DNA of 64,000 nucleotides from NCBI GenBank assembly GCA_902578495.1, contig CACHCY010000001.1:286695-350694 (forward strand), given 5' to 3'. The position numbers and the translations under genes were made by a program. Source of the DNA: an uncultured SAR86 cluster bacterium. GTDB taxonomy: Bacteria > Pseudomonadota > Gammaproteobacteria > Magnimaribacterales > AG-339-G14. Below the pieces are notes generated by a model that made no database searches, was not told where the DNA came from, and saw only the letters and a program-made list of their open reading frames with translations. Shown here piece by piece: positions 52,539 to 63,788 of this stretch (positions are counted from its first letter, which is position 1; each line of letters begins with the position of its first letter).

Positions 52539-54844
52539 AATTTGTATCTCAGTTTAAGAATAAATTGATCAGAATAAGTAGTATCCCATCCGGTGGAATA
52601 CAAATCTCCAAAAGATTTTAAATCTTTATCGTCGTCAAAATAATATCCTCCTCTCGTATAAACTGCATAAAAATTAGAGAGAGGAGATAGTTCATATCTA
52701 TACCTTATTTGAAATGCGACCTGGCTTAATTCAAATGGATTAAGTGACCCGTCATAATTAATCATTTTTCCATCCGAACTGACATAATAAGGATCTGGAT
52801 CATCAGCAGTGAGTGAATAAAATTGAGCTTTAATTCTTAATTCGTGAATGTTGTCTTTAATCCATCCTAAAGACAGAGAGGAAGATAATTTCTTCTTTTT
52901 GTAATAGCCAAATACATTATCAAATTCATATTTAACCCAATTTTCATATTCATCATATCTAATGAGAGCAAGATTTAAGTCGAGATCATTAGTGGGCTTA
53001 ATATTTGCTCCAAAGTTGAATCCCCAACCCTCACCTCTTTTAGAATTTGATGGATTATCAAATTTATAACCTCCAGATGAACTTTCAATTTTTACGAAGG
53101 GTATGAAAGTCTTCTGTCTAGGTGCCGAATATCTCATATTCAATGTGTAACCTCCCAACCTTCTTATAAAAGGAGAGTCCGGATGATCTCTTGCTTCAAC
53201 AAAATCTTTTCCAGGAGATAAGATGCATTCACAAAAAATATCTATTGAAGAAAAATCCTTCAGATCTAAATTAAGTGATATCCACGCCATCGCTCCACCG
53301 TTTATTCCTGATATGCTTCGTTGGTGACCGCTATTCAAATCTAATGTAAGACTTCTAATTAAAGATTCTTCCGAGAAATTGGTTTCTTTATAAACAGCTG
53401 TAATGCCTGTTTCTGCAAAATTTCTCATGTCCAGATAACCCATGTCGTTCATATCATAGCCTTCATCATAGATACCAAAACCCCAAAGAGCGGAAAACTT
53501 TTCTGTAAAGTTTCTAGCTACTCTGCCTCTTAAAGCTACACCTTCGGTTGAAGTTGATTCTGAATCTATATTTGAATAACTTAACGTCCCAGAAAACCTA
53601 CTTATTTCATCGAAAGAATAATCAAAGTCCATCGTATGCACTTGGGCAGCTCTTGATATGTTTGGACGATCAACGTAAGTTAAAAGATAACCAACACGAA
53701 GATCATCTAAACTTTTTCTGTATCTAATAGACTGGAAATTCCTTCCTTTATAGTATTTTCCATCTCGTTCAAAAGCTGAGAAAATTCCAAATTCATCATC
53801 TGCTTCCGTCTGTGTATATTTCAAGGCTAAATCAATTTCACTGTAGGTTTTTCTTTGTGATTTACAATCTGATTCGTCTACCTCTGAAGAACAATCATAG
53901 TCTGGTCTGGCACCAATTCTTCTGGTGTTGATGAGAAAAGAAGTTCGACCCCTTATTTGAAAAAGATCCTGATTTTCTGTGAAGAACGGTCGTTTATCTT
54001 CATAAAAAGTCTCCAAAGCATCAAAGCTTACAATAACATCATCACTTTCTACTTGCCCAAAATCAGGATTTAAAGTGACGTCTAATCTTTTTTCTGAATC
54101 GATAGCCCAAAATATTTCCCCTCCAATTTTATTTTCTTGCTCCCCGGTGACTTCTTCTTGAGAAACTGAAATATATGGAAAGAAATCAACTTCTGAGGAG
54201 GAATTCTTAGCGAAATTTCTTATTTTTATAGGATGAAATCTTGAGATAAATTTTGTATCTGTCCAATTAATCTTAGGAAAACCATGCCATTCATTTTTAA
54301 GAAAATAACCTCTAGACGTCCTGACATTAACTTCAATAAATTCTGCATCTGAGTCTTCCAATGGAGCAACATCCCATGGAATCATGAACTCAGCAAACCA
54401 AGCATCGTCGGTTTGAGATGTTTTAACGAACCAAATTGCATCCCAGTCTAATGACGGTTGATTTTCATTTGCCCAAACTGCATCACTGATAGATCCACCC
54501 AAGGTAACTGAAAAACTATATGCTCTTATACCGTTCCCATTAAAATCAATTGCAATGAATGCTCTATCTGCTGATGCATCCATTACGTCTCTTTTATGGA
54601 GTAAAGAAGTTTGATCCTCAATGGGTTGTTGAAAATTTTTAAATCCAAAATATATTCCATCCTCGTTAGCAAAATATAAAACTTCGGTTGCAACTTCTGG
54701 AATTGCATAGGTTAGAGGTTCGGTAACATAAAAAGTATCAATGACTCCTGCAGAATTCCACTCAGTTTCATTTAATTTGCCATCAACAATAATCTCTGCA
54801 GATAGCGGTGCAAATAAAAATAAAAGTATTAATTTTCTAACCAT
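52535..54844 (-). CDS. DUF5916-type outer-membrane protein (N-terminal CBM9-like domain plus beta-barrel), copy 1
   Basis: Signal peptide MVRKLILLFLFAPLSA; DGKLNETEWNSA; DVTLNPDFGQVESDD...FETFYEDKRPFFTEN-like region; ends in aromatic residue (LKLRYKF). Confidence 0.83.
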   Translation of the reverse strand: MVRKLILLFLFAPLSAEIIVDGKLNETEWNSAGVIDTFYVTEPLTYAIPEVATEVLYFANEDGIYFGFKNFQQPIEDQTSLLHKRDVMDASADRAFIAIDFNGNGIRAYSFSVTLGGSISDAVWANENQPSLDWDAIWFVKTSQTDDAWFAEFMIPWDVAPLEDSDAEFIEVNVRTSRGYFLKNEWHGFPKINWTDTKFISRFHPIKIRNFAKNSSSEVDFFPYISVSQEEVTGEQENKIGGEIFWAIDSEKRLDVTLNPDFGQVESDDVIVSFDALETFYEDKRPFFTENQDLFQIRGRTSFLINTRRIGARPDYDCSSEVDESDCKSQRKTYSEIDLALKYTQTEADDEFGIFSAFERDGKYYKGRNFQSIRYRKSLDDLRVGYLLTYVDRPNISRAAQVHTMDFDYSFDEISRFSGTLSYSNIDSESTSTEGVALRGRVARNFTEKFSALWGFGIYDEGYDMNDMGYLDMRNFAETGITAVYKETNFSEESLIRSLTLDLNSGHQRSISGINGGAMAWISLNLDLKDFSSIDIFCECILSPGKDFVEARDHPDSPFIRRLGGYTLNMRYSAPRQKTFIPFVKIESSSGGYKFDNPSNSKRGEGWGFNFGANIKPTNDLDLNLALIRYDEYENWVKYEFDNVFGYYKKKKLSSSLSLGWIKDNIHELRIKAQFYSLTADDPDPYYVSSDGKMINYDGSLNPFELSQVAFQIRYRYELSPLSNFYAVYTRGGYYFDDDKDLKSFGDLYSTGWDTTYSDQFILKLRYKF

Positions 54845-54987
54845 ATTGAATGCTTTGCATAGCACTGGTATTAACCTATCAAGAAAGATATTTTATCTGA
54901 AATCACGTGATCAATGTTGAAGTCAGATAGACTTATATATTTTTTATTGGAAGTTATGAATATTTTTGATTAGTTTATTAACTATTT

Positions 54988-57336
54988 TTACGATGAAAAT
55001 CTATATCTTATTTTTACAATAAATTGATCCGAGTATGTTGTATCCCATCCTTTTGTATAAAGCTTATCAAATGATGATGGGGACATATTAGAGCTGAAAT
55101 AATCTCCACCTCTAGTGTAGACCACATAAATATGAGATAGAGGTGCCAATTCATACTTATACCTAATTTGAAATGCCACTTGGCTCAACTCAAATGAATT
55201 TAGGTTAGCACTAGCAGACTTCATTTTTCCTTCAGGTGATACAAAGAAAGCCTCGGGATCTTCTGCAGTTAAAGAGTAAAACTGAGCTTTTATTCTTAAT
55301 TCATGCTCTCTTTCATAATACCCTAAAGATAGAGAGGATGAGAGTTTCTTCTTATGGTAGTAACCGAACACGTTGTCATATTCAAATTTACTCCAGTTCT
55401 CGTCCTCATCATATCTAATTAGACCCAAATTAATATTAAGATTATCTGTTGGTTTTATAGTTGCGCCCAAATTAAAACCCCAACCTTCCTCTTTTCTCGA
55501 TAACAAAGAATCATCAAATTCATATCCTGATGATCTGCTTTCCACCTTCATTGAAGGAATAAATACAAGAGTCTCTGGTGCCTCATAACTAATAGCAAAG
55601 GTGTATCCTCCTTTATTTCTAATATAAGGTGCATCTAGGAAACCTCTCGTTTCCATATAATCTTTACCGGGATCAAGAAAGCACTCACAACTCAATCTTA
55701 CAGAAGAAAAATCCTTAAAATCTAAACTTAAACTCACATTAGCTAAAGACCCACCGTATATTCCTGAGGCGCTTTTATTGAATCCACCGTTCGAGTCAAG
55801 AGTTAAACTTTGGAGAGGAGAGTTTTTATCAAATTCAGCTTCTCTGTAGTTTACTACCCATCCAGTTGACATATATTCCTTCATTTCACTGTAACCCATG
55901 TCGTTAATATCATATCCTTTGCCATAAGATGAAAAAGCCCATAAACCAGAGAATTTTTTTGTAAATTGTTTTGAGATAAGAGCTCTTATTGCAGATCCAT
56001 TCTTGGATAAATTAGGATCATCAATATCTGAGTAACTTAACATTCCAAAAAAACGGGTATCTTGATTAATAAAATATTCGTAATCAAAAGTGTGTACTTG
56101 AGCGCTCCTAGATATGTTTGGTTTATCTGCATAAGTTAGAAGATAGCCTACCTTCCCTTCATTAAAATTTCTTCTGTAGCGAATAGCTTGGAAATTTCTT
56201 CCTTTATAAATATCCGTTCCTCTTTCAAAAGCAGAGAAGATACCAAACTCGTTCAGTGCTCCTGATTGGGTATATCTTAGGGCAAGGTCGATATCGCTAG
56301 TAGATGAATTATCTTTAAGACATTTTTCAGCTAATCGTTCACTAAGCTGATTACAATCATAATCTGGTGCTGCTCCAATTCTTCTTGTATTTATTAGATA
56401 AGTTCTCCAGCCAGTTATTTGAAATAAGTTTTGATTTTCAGTGAAAAATGGCCTCCTATCTTCATAATAAGTCTCTGTTGAATCAAAATTCACAATAACA
56501 TCATCGCTTTCTACTTGGCCAAAATCAGGATTTATAGTTACATCTAATCTCTTTTCAGCATCTATAGACCAAAATATTTCTCCACCTATTTTATTTATTT
56601 GCTCGTCTGTAACTTGCTCTTGTGAAATTGAAATATATGGGTAGAAGTCAGCATCACTTTGAGCATCTCGAGCATAATTCTTAATTCTTATAGGTTCAAA
56701 TTTTGATAAAAAGGCTGAATCGGTGCTCCAAATAGCAGGAAAACTTGACCATTCATTACTGAGAAAATCGAAAGTATTTATTCTTATTTTAATTTCTAAT
56801 TCATCTTCAGTAGAAGAACTAATGGGTGCTACATCCCAAGGTATCAGAAATTCAGAGTACCAAGCTTCGCTATCTTTACTGGTTTTGACGAACCACACAC
56901 CATCCCAATCCTGATTGAACTGATTTTCATTTGAAACAGTGCCGTCTCCGACAGAATCTCCTAAAGAAGTTCCAAAAGAAAATCCATTGTTACCGTTTCC
57001 AACAAAATCAATGATAATGAAATTTCTATCTCCGTCTGCCATCCATGCATCCCGCTTATGTTGAATCGGCGTTTGTCTTTCTGGAGGTTTAAAATTTTTA
57101 AAACCGAAATAAATTCCTTTTTCATTGGCAAAATATAAAACTTCGGTTTTGTATTTTGATTTCTTTAAGGTATTTGGCTGTACGATTACAAGGTCATCAA
57201 TCAGTTTAGCTGAGTTCCATTCCTCTTCATCAAGAATGCCGTCTATGAAAATTTCACTTACTGAAAAGCTAGATAAAGTGAGTAAGTAGAAAAAAATAAA
57301 TAATTTTTTCTTAAATTTTAAGATTTCGTAAATCAA
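54988..57336 (-). CDS. DUF5916-type outer-membrane protein, copy 2 (tandem paralog)
   Basis: Strong collinear similarity to the preceding gene (e.g. IGGEIFWSIDAEKRLDVTINPDFGQVESDDVIVNFDSTETYYEDRRPFFTENQNLFQI). Confidence 0.83.
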   Translation of the reverse strand: MIYEILKFKKKLFIFFYLLTLSSFSVSEIFIDGILDEEEWNSAKLIDDLVIVQPNTLKKSKYKTEVLYFANEKGIYFGFKNFKPPERQTPIQHKRDAWMADGDRNFIIIDFVGNGNNGFSFGTSLGDSVGDGTVSNENQFNQDWDGVWFVKTSKDSEAWYSEFLIPWDVAPISSSTEDELEIKIRINTFDFLSNEWSSFPAIWSTDSAFLSKFEPIRIKNYARDAQSDADFYPYISISQEQVTDEQINKIGGEIFWSIDAEKRLDVTINPDFGQVESDDVIVNFDSTETYYEDRRPFFTENQNLFQITGWRTYLINTRRIGAAPDYDCNQLSERLAEKCLKDNSSTSDIDLALRYTQSGALNEFGIFSAFERGTDIYKGRNFQAIRYRRNFNEGKVGYLLTYADKPNISRSAQVHTFDYEYFINQDTRFFGMLSYSDIDDPNLSKNGSAIRALISKQFTKKFSGLWAFSSYGKGYDINDMGYSEMKEYMSTGWVVNYREAEFDKNSPLQSLTLDSNGGFNKSASGIYGGSLANVSLSLDFKDFSSVRLSCECFLDPGKDYMETRGFLDAPYIRNKGGYTFAISYEAPETLVFIPSMKVESRSSGYEFDDSLLSRKEEGWGFNLGATIKPTDNLNINLGLIRYDEDENWSKFEYDNVFGYYHKKKLSSSLSLGYYEREHELRIKAQFYSLTAEDPEAFFVSPEGKMKSASANLNSFELSQVAFQIRYKYELAPLSHIYVVYTRGGDYFSSNMSPSSFDKLYTKGWDTTYSDQFIVKIRYRFSS

Positions 57337-57355
57337 TAGAGTTTATAAAGAAAAT

Positions 57356-57754
57356 TTACTTAATAAAGATTGTAATTTTATCTGAAATCACTGGCTCTTT
57401 GTGTGGAATGTGAAGATAGTTGCCCATTAACAGTTGCAAGGTTCTCTTTCCTTTTGGTAATTCAAGGATTGTTTCAGTCTGACCTTTGCCAAAATGAATA
57501 TGATTTTTATTTGCGGGGATAGGTTTTGAAAGATCGGGCAAATTTTCTAAATCAACAAGAAGATGATGGTGCCCAGTATTGGGAAAATCTATTCCAGCCG
57601 GAGCTACTCCCATTCCAGATAACCCAAAAACTATTTTTACAGGTCCATTTAGTGTTGCACCATCTTTAGGCTCAATAAAATAAAGTTTATTCTCGCTTGA
57701 AAATGCCAGGTTTGAGCACAAAACAAAAATTAAAAGATAAAGAAACTTAAACAT
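57356..57754 (-). CDS. DUF4399-family secreted protein
   Basis: Signal peptide; IEPKDGATLNGPVKIVFGLSGMGVAPAGIDFPNTGHHHLLVD...HIHFGKGQTETILELPKGKRTLQLLMGN. Confidence 0.85.
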   Translation of the reverse strand: MFKFLYLLIFVLCSNLAFSSENKLYFIEPKDGATLNGPVKIVFGLSGMGVAPAGIDFPNTGHHHLLVDLENLPDLSKPIPANKNHIHFGKGQTETILELPKGKRTLQLLMGNYLHIPHKEPVISDKITIFIK

Positions 57755-58205
57755 ATTTTCCTTCTTGATATACCAAGGGTTTTAAAGCGTCATTATGAAT
57801 TAAATCTTGAACCTCTCCAACGAAGATTGAGTGAGTTGTGTCTTCCATAATTTCTTTTAAATTACAAAAGAGGTTTGATTGAGCATTCTCTAAATATGGG
57901 GTCTCTTCTTTCTTAAGCCAAGAATCATTTGAAAATCTTTCATTTATTTTTTCTGAGTTGCTACAAATATCAGCTACATGTTTTTGTCCATTGCTTAATA
58001 AATTAAGACAAAACGATTTAGTAGTTTTTAAAAAATCATGCATGGCAGCAGATTTATTAATGCAAACTAACATTCTTGGTGGATCAGCTGATAACGATGC
58101 TACTGAAGAAACTGTCATTGCCTCTTTCGAATCTGAATTTCCTGAAGAAATTACATATACAGTTTGAGCTTGCGTTCTTAAAATATTTAGAAATATATCT
58201 TGCAT
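57747..58205 (-). CDS. Flavin reductase-like (FMN-binding) domain protein
   Basis: EAMTVSSVASLSADPPRMLVCINKSAAMHDFLKTTKSFCLNLLS; flavin reductase family. Confidence 0.87.
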   Translation of the reverse strand: MQDIFLNILRTQAQTVYVISSGNSDSKEAMTVSSVASLSADPPRMLVCINKSAAMHDFLKTTKSFCLNLLSNGQKHVADICSNSEKINERFSNDSWLKKEETPYLENAQSNLFCNLKEIMEDTTHSIFVGEVQDLIHNDALKPLVYQEGKYV

Positions 58206-58243
58206 TTATAAGTGATTAGAAAAGAGAATTATAAAAGAAAATT

Positions 58244-58813
58244 ATGAGCAATAAAGCAAATAAAGGTTCATTTAGAATAATCAGTGGAAAATACAAAGGA
58301 AGAAAATTCGAATTCTTACCTTCTAAAGATCTTAGACCAACTCCAGATAGACTAAGGGAAACATTGTTTAATTGGCTTGGACAGGTCATTGATCGGAAGA
58401 CTTGTCTTGATTTATTTTCTGGAACAGGTTCTTTAGGATTGGAATCATTGTCTAGAGGTGCTCAAAAAGTTACATTTATCGAAAAAAATTTTGAGCACTT
58501 TGATAAATTAAAAGGGTATGTCAAAAAGCTAAATGTTATTGAGGATATATCAATAATTAATAAGGATGTCCTTGCTTGGTTAGATGAAACAAATGATGAA
58601 TTTGATCTAATTTTTCTTGATCCTCCATTCTATGAACAACTTGCTGAAAAAGTTCTTTTAAAAATTAAAACAAAATCTCTTCTTGCTAAATCTGGAAATA
58701 TTTATCTTGAAGTAGAAAAAGATATAGATCTAAGTTTTTTAGAAAAGAATTGGGAGGTTATAAAAGAGACTATCTCAGGGAGGAAGCAATATTTACTTCT
58801 CAAAGAAAAATAG
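58244..58813 (+). CDS. rsmD: 16S rRNA (guanine(966)-N(2))-methyltransferase
   Basis: RIISGKYKGRKFEF...LRPTPDRLRETLFNWL; CLDLFSGTGSLGLESLSRGA; LIFLDPPFYE. Confidence 0.95.
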   Translation: MSNKANKGSFRIISGKYKGRKFEFLPSKDLRPTPDRLRETLFNWLGQVIDRKTCLDLFSGTGSLGLESLSRGAQKVTFIEKNFEHFDKLKGYVKKLNVIEDISIINKDVLAWLDETNDEFDLIFLDPPFYEQLAEKVLLKIKTKSLLAKSGNIYLEVEKDIDLSFLEKNWEVIKETISGRKQYLLLKEK

Positions 58814-60076
58814 TTATTTTCCTTTCTTCATTGAACTGAAGAATTCATTGTTTGTCTTGTGTTTTCCAAGTTTGTCTATAAGCCATTCAGTTGCATCGAC
58901 ATCTTCCATATCATTTAGAAGCTTTCTAAGAATATTTATTCTCTGAAGTTCGGCATCATCGGTTATCAGCTCTTCTCTTCTTGTGCCTGAACGCCTTATG
59001 TTAATAGCTGGAAAGACTCTTCTTTCAGCAATTGCTCTATCAAGATGAATTTCTTGATTTCCAGTACCTTTAAATTCTTCGTAAATTACTTCGTCCATTC
59101 TCGATCCAGTGTCAATGAGCGCTGTAGCAATAATGGTGAGACTTCCTCCACTTTCTATATTTCTGGCAGCACCAAAAAATCTTTTTGGTTTTTCAAGGGC
59201 ATTAGCGTCAACACCACCTGTTAATATTTTCCCAGAAGCCGCTTGAGTAGAGTTATAAGCTCTTGCCAATCGAGTTATTGAATCTAACAAAATAATGACA
59301 TCATTTTTTGTTTCTACAAGTCTTCTAGCTTTGGCAATTACCATCTCAGCTACTTGAACATGTCTTGATGGAGGTTCGTCAAAGGTAGAAGCGATTACTT
59401 CCCCTCGAACAGAACGTTTCATGTCAGTAACCTCTTCAGGTCTTTCATCAACTAAAAGAACCATGAGCTTGCTGTCAGGACTATTCCTTTCAATTGAATG
59501 AGCGATGGTTTGAAGAAGAAGAGTTTTTCCTGCTTTGGGTGGAGAAACGATAAGTCCTCTCTGCCCCTTACCTGTTGGGGCAGTTAAATCAATTATTCTT
59601 GCTGATAAATCTTCAGTTGTTCCATTCCCTGCCTCCATCACAATTCTTTCTTCAGGAAACAAAGGTGTTAAGTTTTCAAAAGCAACTTTTGATTTCGTTT
59701 GCTCTGGTGCATTAAAGTTGATCTCATCAATCTTTAACAAGGCAAAATATCTCTCGCCCTCTTTTGGTGGTCTTATTTTTCCAGATATAGAATCACCTGT
59801 TTTGAGTCCAAATCTTCTTATTTGGCTTGGTGAAACATAAATGTCGTCTGCACCTGCTAAATAAGATGACGACGGTGATCTCAAAAATCCAAACCCATCA
59901 TTTAAAATTTCAAGAACTCCCTCTCCCTCAATATCTTCACCTTTTCCAGAATGAGATTTGAGAATTCCAAAAATAACATCTTGTTTTTTTGAGCGGGCTA
60001 AATTTTCAATGCCCATCTCATCAGCGAGACTGAGTAATTCTTCTACGGGCTTGGCTTTTAATTCGCCTAAATGCAT
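58814..60076 (-). CDS. rho: Transcription termination factor Rho
   Basis: [72 protein letters not shown]. Confidence 0.98.
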   Translation of the reverse strand: MHLGELKAKPVEELLSLADEMGIENLARSKKQDVIFGILKSHSGKGEDIEGEGVLEILNDGFGFLRSPSSSYLAGADDIYVSPSQIRRFGLKTGDSISGKIRPPKEGERYFALLKIDEINFNAPEQTKSKVAFENLTPLFPEERIVMEAGNGTTEDLSARIIDLTAPTGKGQRGLIVSPPKAGKTLLLQTIAHSIERNSPDSKLMVLLVDERPEEVTDMKRSVRGEVIASTFDEPPSRHVQVAEMVIAKARRLVETKNDVIILLDSITRLARAYNSTQAASGKILTGGVDANALEKPKRFFGAARNIESGGSLTIIATALIDTGSRMDEVIYEEFKGTGNQEIHLDRAIAERRVFPAINIRRSGTRREELITDDAELQRINILRKLLNDMEDVDATEWLIDKLGKHKTNNEFFSSMKKGK

Positions 60077-60128
60077 AACAAATTTTGGGATTTAATTAAA
60101 GATTGTCTAAGACAAGGAGAACAAATGT

Positions 60129-60171
60129 AACACCTAAGTTAGCCCTAGTCTAGGTTAAATTTATAGGTGTT
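60129..60171. repeat. Inverted repeat at the trxA 3' end / trxA-rho gap
   Basis: AACACCTA (60129-60136) ... TAGGTGTT (60164-60171), 27-nt loop. Confidence 0.4.
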
Positions 60172-60481
60172 GTTCCAAAAAGGATAGAAGCTGAGACTTT
60201 GATAAAGCACCTATCGCCTGATCAACTACCTCTCCATCTTTGAATAGAACTAACGTAGGAATGCTCATTATGTTTAATTGGGCTGCTAACTCTTGATTTT
60301 CATCCACATCAACTTTGCCAACCGTCAGCTTATCTGACATAGCTGAAGCAACTTCCTCAAGTATTGGAGCTACCATTTTGCATGGACCGCACCATTCTGC
60401 CCAATAATCGACTAAAACGGGTTTATTTGACCCAACCGTTTCTGTGAAGTTTTCCTTATTTAATTCTATTGTGTTGCTCAT
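60161..60481 (-). CDS. trxA: Thioredoxin
   Basis: VLVDYWAEWCGPCKMVAPILEEVA; 106 aa. Confidence 0.97.
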   Translation of the reverse strand: MSNTIELNKENFTETVGSNKPVLVDYWAEWCGPCKMVAPILEEVASAMSDKLTVGKVDVDENQELAAQLNIMSIPTLVLFKDGEVVDQAIGALSKSQLLSFLEQHL

Positions 60482-60516
60482 AATTTTTATATTAGGTTAA
60501 ATTTTAAAAATGCAAA

Positions 60517-62187
60517 CTAAAAATCGTCTGTTACAGCGCCCTCGGAAGCTGAAGACACTGATCTGGCGTATTTAGCTAACACTCCTCTGCTAGGAGGTTC
60601 TTTTAAAGATTGCCAGTTTTTCTTTCTGTCTGCTAACTGTTCTTCTGAGATATCAATGTTTATTTGATCTTTTTTTGCATCTATAGTGATTAAATCTCCA
60701 TTCTGTAAAAGTCCAATTGGACCTCCATTCGCCGCTTCAGGGGTAATATGGCCAACTACAAAACCATGAGATCCGCCTGAGAACCTTCCATCAGTAATTA
60801 GAGCAACTTTATCTCCTAGCCCAGCTCCCATAATTGCCGCAGTCGGTTTTAGCATTTCACGCATGCCTGGGCCGCCTACAGGGCCTTCGTATCTGATAAC
60901 AATTACCGAACCTTCTTGAATGGTATTCTTGAAAATTGCTTCAACAGCCTCCTCTTCAGATTCAAAAATTATTGCAGGACCAGAAAAAGATAGTCCTTCT
61001 TTCCCAGTTATTTTAGCTACAGCTCCTTGAGGTGCTAGATTACCTTTCAAAATTCTAATGTGACTTTCTTTTTTTATAGGTTTACTAATTTGAGCAATAA
61101 TTTTTTGATCATCTTTATAGGGTTCTATGCCTTTAAGGTTTTCTTCTAAAGTTTTTCCTGAAACAGTCATACAACTTCCGTCCAGCAATCCATCATTAAG
61201 CATCATTTTCATTAAGGGTTGAATACCACCCTGTTCATTCAGATCACTCATTAAATAGTAGCCAGAAGGCCTGATGTCAGATAAAACAGGTGTAATTTTT
61301 CCTATTCTAGTAAAGTCATCTAAATTTAAATCAACATTTGCTGATTTTGCCATTGCTAGTAGATGAAGGACTGCATTAGTAGAGCCGCCTAGTGCAATAA
61401 CTACTTTAATGGAATTTTCAAAAGCGCTCTTGGTTAGAATATCGCTAGGTTTAATATCCTTTTCTAATAAGTAATCGATAGCTTGACCTACTGCCTGGCA
61501 ATCATTTTTCTTCTCCTGAGAGATAGCATCTTGTGAGCTACTGCCAGGTAAACTCATTCCTAAGGCTTCAATTGCCGATGCCATAGTGTTTGCAGTGTAC
61601 ATTCCTCCGCATGAACCTGGTCCAGGGAGAGCATTTTTCTCAATTGCTATAAGTTCGTCTTCACTTATTTGATTCTGAGAATATGCGCCAACCTTTTCAA
61701 GAACAGTAGCAAAATCAGTATGATCCTTCCCAGGCTTGATAGAACCACCGTAAACAAACAGACTTGGTCTATCCAGCCTTATCAATCCCATCATACAACC
61801 TGGCATATTTTTATCGCATCCGCCTATTGCTACAACAGAATCAAATGACTGGCAACCAACAACAGTTTCAATTGAATCTGCAATGACTTCTCTAGAAACC
61901 AACGAATATCTCATTCCAAGAGTACCCATTGAAATGCCATCAGAGATTGTGATGGTATTGAAAAGAACTGATTTGAGCCCTGCATCATCAACTGAGCTAC
62001 ATATGGTTTGTGCTAATTCATTGATGTGCATGTTACAAGGAGTCACATTTGACCAAGTTGAAGCAATACCTACTTGTGGTTTTTTAAAATCCTCATCTGA
62101 AAAACCTGTTGGCCTAAGCATTGACCGAGCACCAGCTTGATCAATACCATCAACTAGAGAGGATGAATATTTTCTTTTTTTAGACAT
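60517..62187 (-). CDS. ilvD: Dihydroxy-acid dehydratase
   Basis: [74 protein letters not shown]. Confidence 0.97.
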   Translation of the reverse strand: MSKKRKYSSSLVDGIDQAGARSMLRPTGFSDEDFKKPQVGIASTWSNVTPCNMHINELAQTICSSVDDAGLKSVLFNTITISDGISMGTLGMRYSLVSREVIADSIETVVGCQSFDSVVAIGGCDKNMPGCMMGLIRLDRPSLFVYGGSIKPGKDHTDFATVLEKVGAYSQNQISEDELIAIEKNALPGPGSCGGMYTANTMASAIEALGMSLPGSSSQDAISQEKKNDCQAVGQAIDYLLEKDIKPSDILTKSAFENSIKVVIALGGSTNAVLHLLAMAKSANVDLNLDDFTRIGKITPVLSDIRPSGYYLMSDLNEQGGIQPLMKMMLNDGLLDGSCMTVSGKTLEENLKGIEPYKDDQKIIAQISKPIKKESHIRILKGNLAPQGAVAKITGKEGLSFSGPAIIFESEEEAVEAIFKNTIQEGSVIVIRYEGPVGGPGMREMLKPTAAIMGAGLGDKVALITDGRFSGGSHGFVVGHITPEAANGGPIGLLQNGDLITIDAKKDQINIDISEEQLADRKKNWQSLKEPPSRGVLAKYARSVSSASEGAVTDDF

Positions 62188-62192
62188 TAATT

Positions 62193-63788
62193 TTAATTAT
62201 AAGCAGCATTTATAAGATTGATTGTATATTCATCTTGAGGTGTATCAAATATCTGATCAGTTGGACCAGATTCAACTATTGAGCCCTTTTTCATGACTAA
62301 AACCCTATCTGACATTGACCTGATTACTCTTAAATCATGGCTTATCAAAACATAGCTTATATTTTTGGAATTTTGTAAATCCTTCAAGAGCAGAAGTATC
62401 TCCTTTTGAATTGAAACATCTAAAGCTGAAGTTGGCTCATCGAGCAAGATCAATTTAGGATTCGTAATCAATGCTCTTGCTATTGCAATTCTCTGTCTTT
62501 GGCCTCCGGAAAATTCATGTGGAAACTTTTCAAGGCATGACGGATCTAAATGAACGTCGTTTATTGATTCCATAATGCGTTGTTTTTTTTCTTGTTTGCT
62601 CAATTGCTTAAAATGAATATCCAAACCTTCTTTGATGATCTCTTCCACCCTCATTCTAGGAGAGAGAGAACTGAAAGGATCTTGAAAGACAACCTGACAC
62701 TTCTTCCTCAAATCACTTAGCTTATCTTTCTTTAATATTTCATTTTCAAAGAAAATTTTTCCTGAATACTCTTCTATGCCCAGAATTGCTTTGAGAATGG
62801 TGGATTTTCCTGATCCTGATTCTCCAACAATTCCTAGAGTTGAATCAGCTGATAAAGAGAATGAGACTTCTTTGACTGCATCAAATCTTTCTTCCTTTTG
62901 GAGAAGAGAAGCTTCTCTTACTTGGTAGCTTACATTTAATTTTTCGCATTCCAGAATTTTGGAATCTGAAACGCTATTAATCTCTTTAGGTTCAGGAATG
63001 GACTCTATTAACCTTTTTGTATAGGAATCCTTTGGATTAGAAAAAATTTCTGTAGCAGCTCCTCTCTCAATCACATTACCCTGATTCATCACCAGAACCT
63101 TATCTGCGAATCTTTTGACAACATTTAAATCATGCGTGATAAAAATTATGCTGAGGTTTTCCTCTTCTTTTAATTTGTTTAAAAGTATTAACAGTTCTTT
63201 TTCGACAGTCACATCCAAGGCTGTTGTTGGTTCGTCTGCAATTAAAATTTCAGGATTGTTTGACAATGCCATTGCGATCATAACCCTTTGTCTCTGTCCT
63301 CCTGAAAGCTGATGAGGAAATGAAGAAAACTTTTGTTCTGGGTTTGATATTTCAACTTTTATTAATAAGTCTATGGCTTTTTCTTTTGCCTCTTTGTTGG
63401 ATCTCTTATCATGGACTTGAATAGACTCCATAATTTGCTTACCGACTTTTATAAATGGATTCAATGAAGTCATTGGCTCTTGGAATATCATAGAAATTCT
63501 TTTACCTCTGATATTCTCAAGCTCTTTCTTGGGAAGATTTATAAGTTCTGTACCTTGAAAGTTTATGGAACTATCTTTGCTGTGAAATGCAATTGGATAA
63601 GGAAGTAGTTGCATAATAGATAAAGCTGTAACTGATTTCCCTGATCCGCTTTCACCTACGACGGCTAAAGTCTCTTTTTCAGAGAGGTTAAAATTTAAAT
63701 TATTAACAGCCTTAAAAGTTGAAGATTCATTTGCAAATTCAACATTAAGGTTGTTAACTTTCAAAATTGGATCACCAAAATTATTCAT
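62193..63788 (-). CDS. Duplicated-ATPase ABC transporter ATP-binding protein (oligopeptide/microcin C type, YejF-like)
   Basis: Two Walker A ([20 protein letters not shown]) and two [16 protein letters not shown] signatures. ATG 63786-63788 preferred over the TTG at 63830 in the track. Confidence 0.9.
   Translation of the reverse strand: MNNFGDPILKVNNLNVEFANESSTFKAVNNLNFNLSEKETLAVVGESGSGKSVTALSIMQLLPYPIAFHSKDSSINFQGTELINLPKKELENIRGKRISMIFQEPMTSLNPFIKVGKQIMESIQVHDKRSNKEAKEKAIDLLIKVEISNPEQKFSSFPHQLSGGQRQRVMIAMALSNNPEILIADEPTTALDVTVEKELLILLNKLKEEENLSIIFITHDLNVVKRFADKVLVMNQGNVIERGAATEIFSNPKDSYTKRLIESIPEPKEINSVSDSKILECEKLNVSYQVREASLLQKEERFDAVKEVSFSLSADSTLGIVGESGSGKSTILKAILGIEEYSGKIFFENEILKKDKLSDLRKKCQVVFQDPFSSLSPRMRVEEIIKEGLDIHFKQLSKQEKKQRIMESINDVHLDPSCLEKFPHEFSGGQRQRIAIARALITNPKLILLDEPTSALDVSIQKEILLLLKDLQNSKNISYVLISHDLRVIRSMSDRVLVMKKGSIVESGPTDQIFDTPQDEYTINLINAAYN

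Noticed and set aside
55236-56914. Plus-strand ORFs inside DUF5916 copy 2
   Set aside because: Antisense shadows of a strongly supported CDS without homology features.
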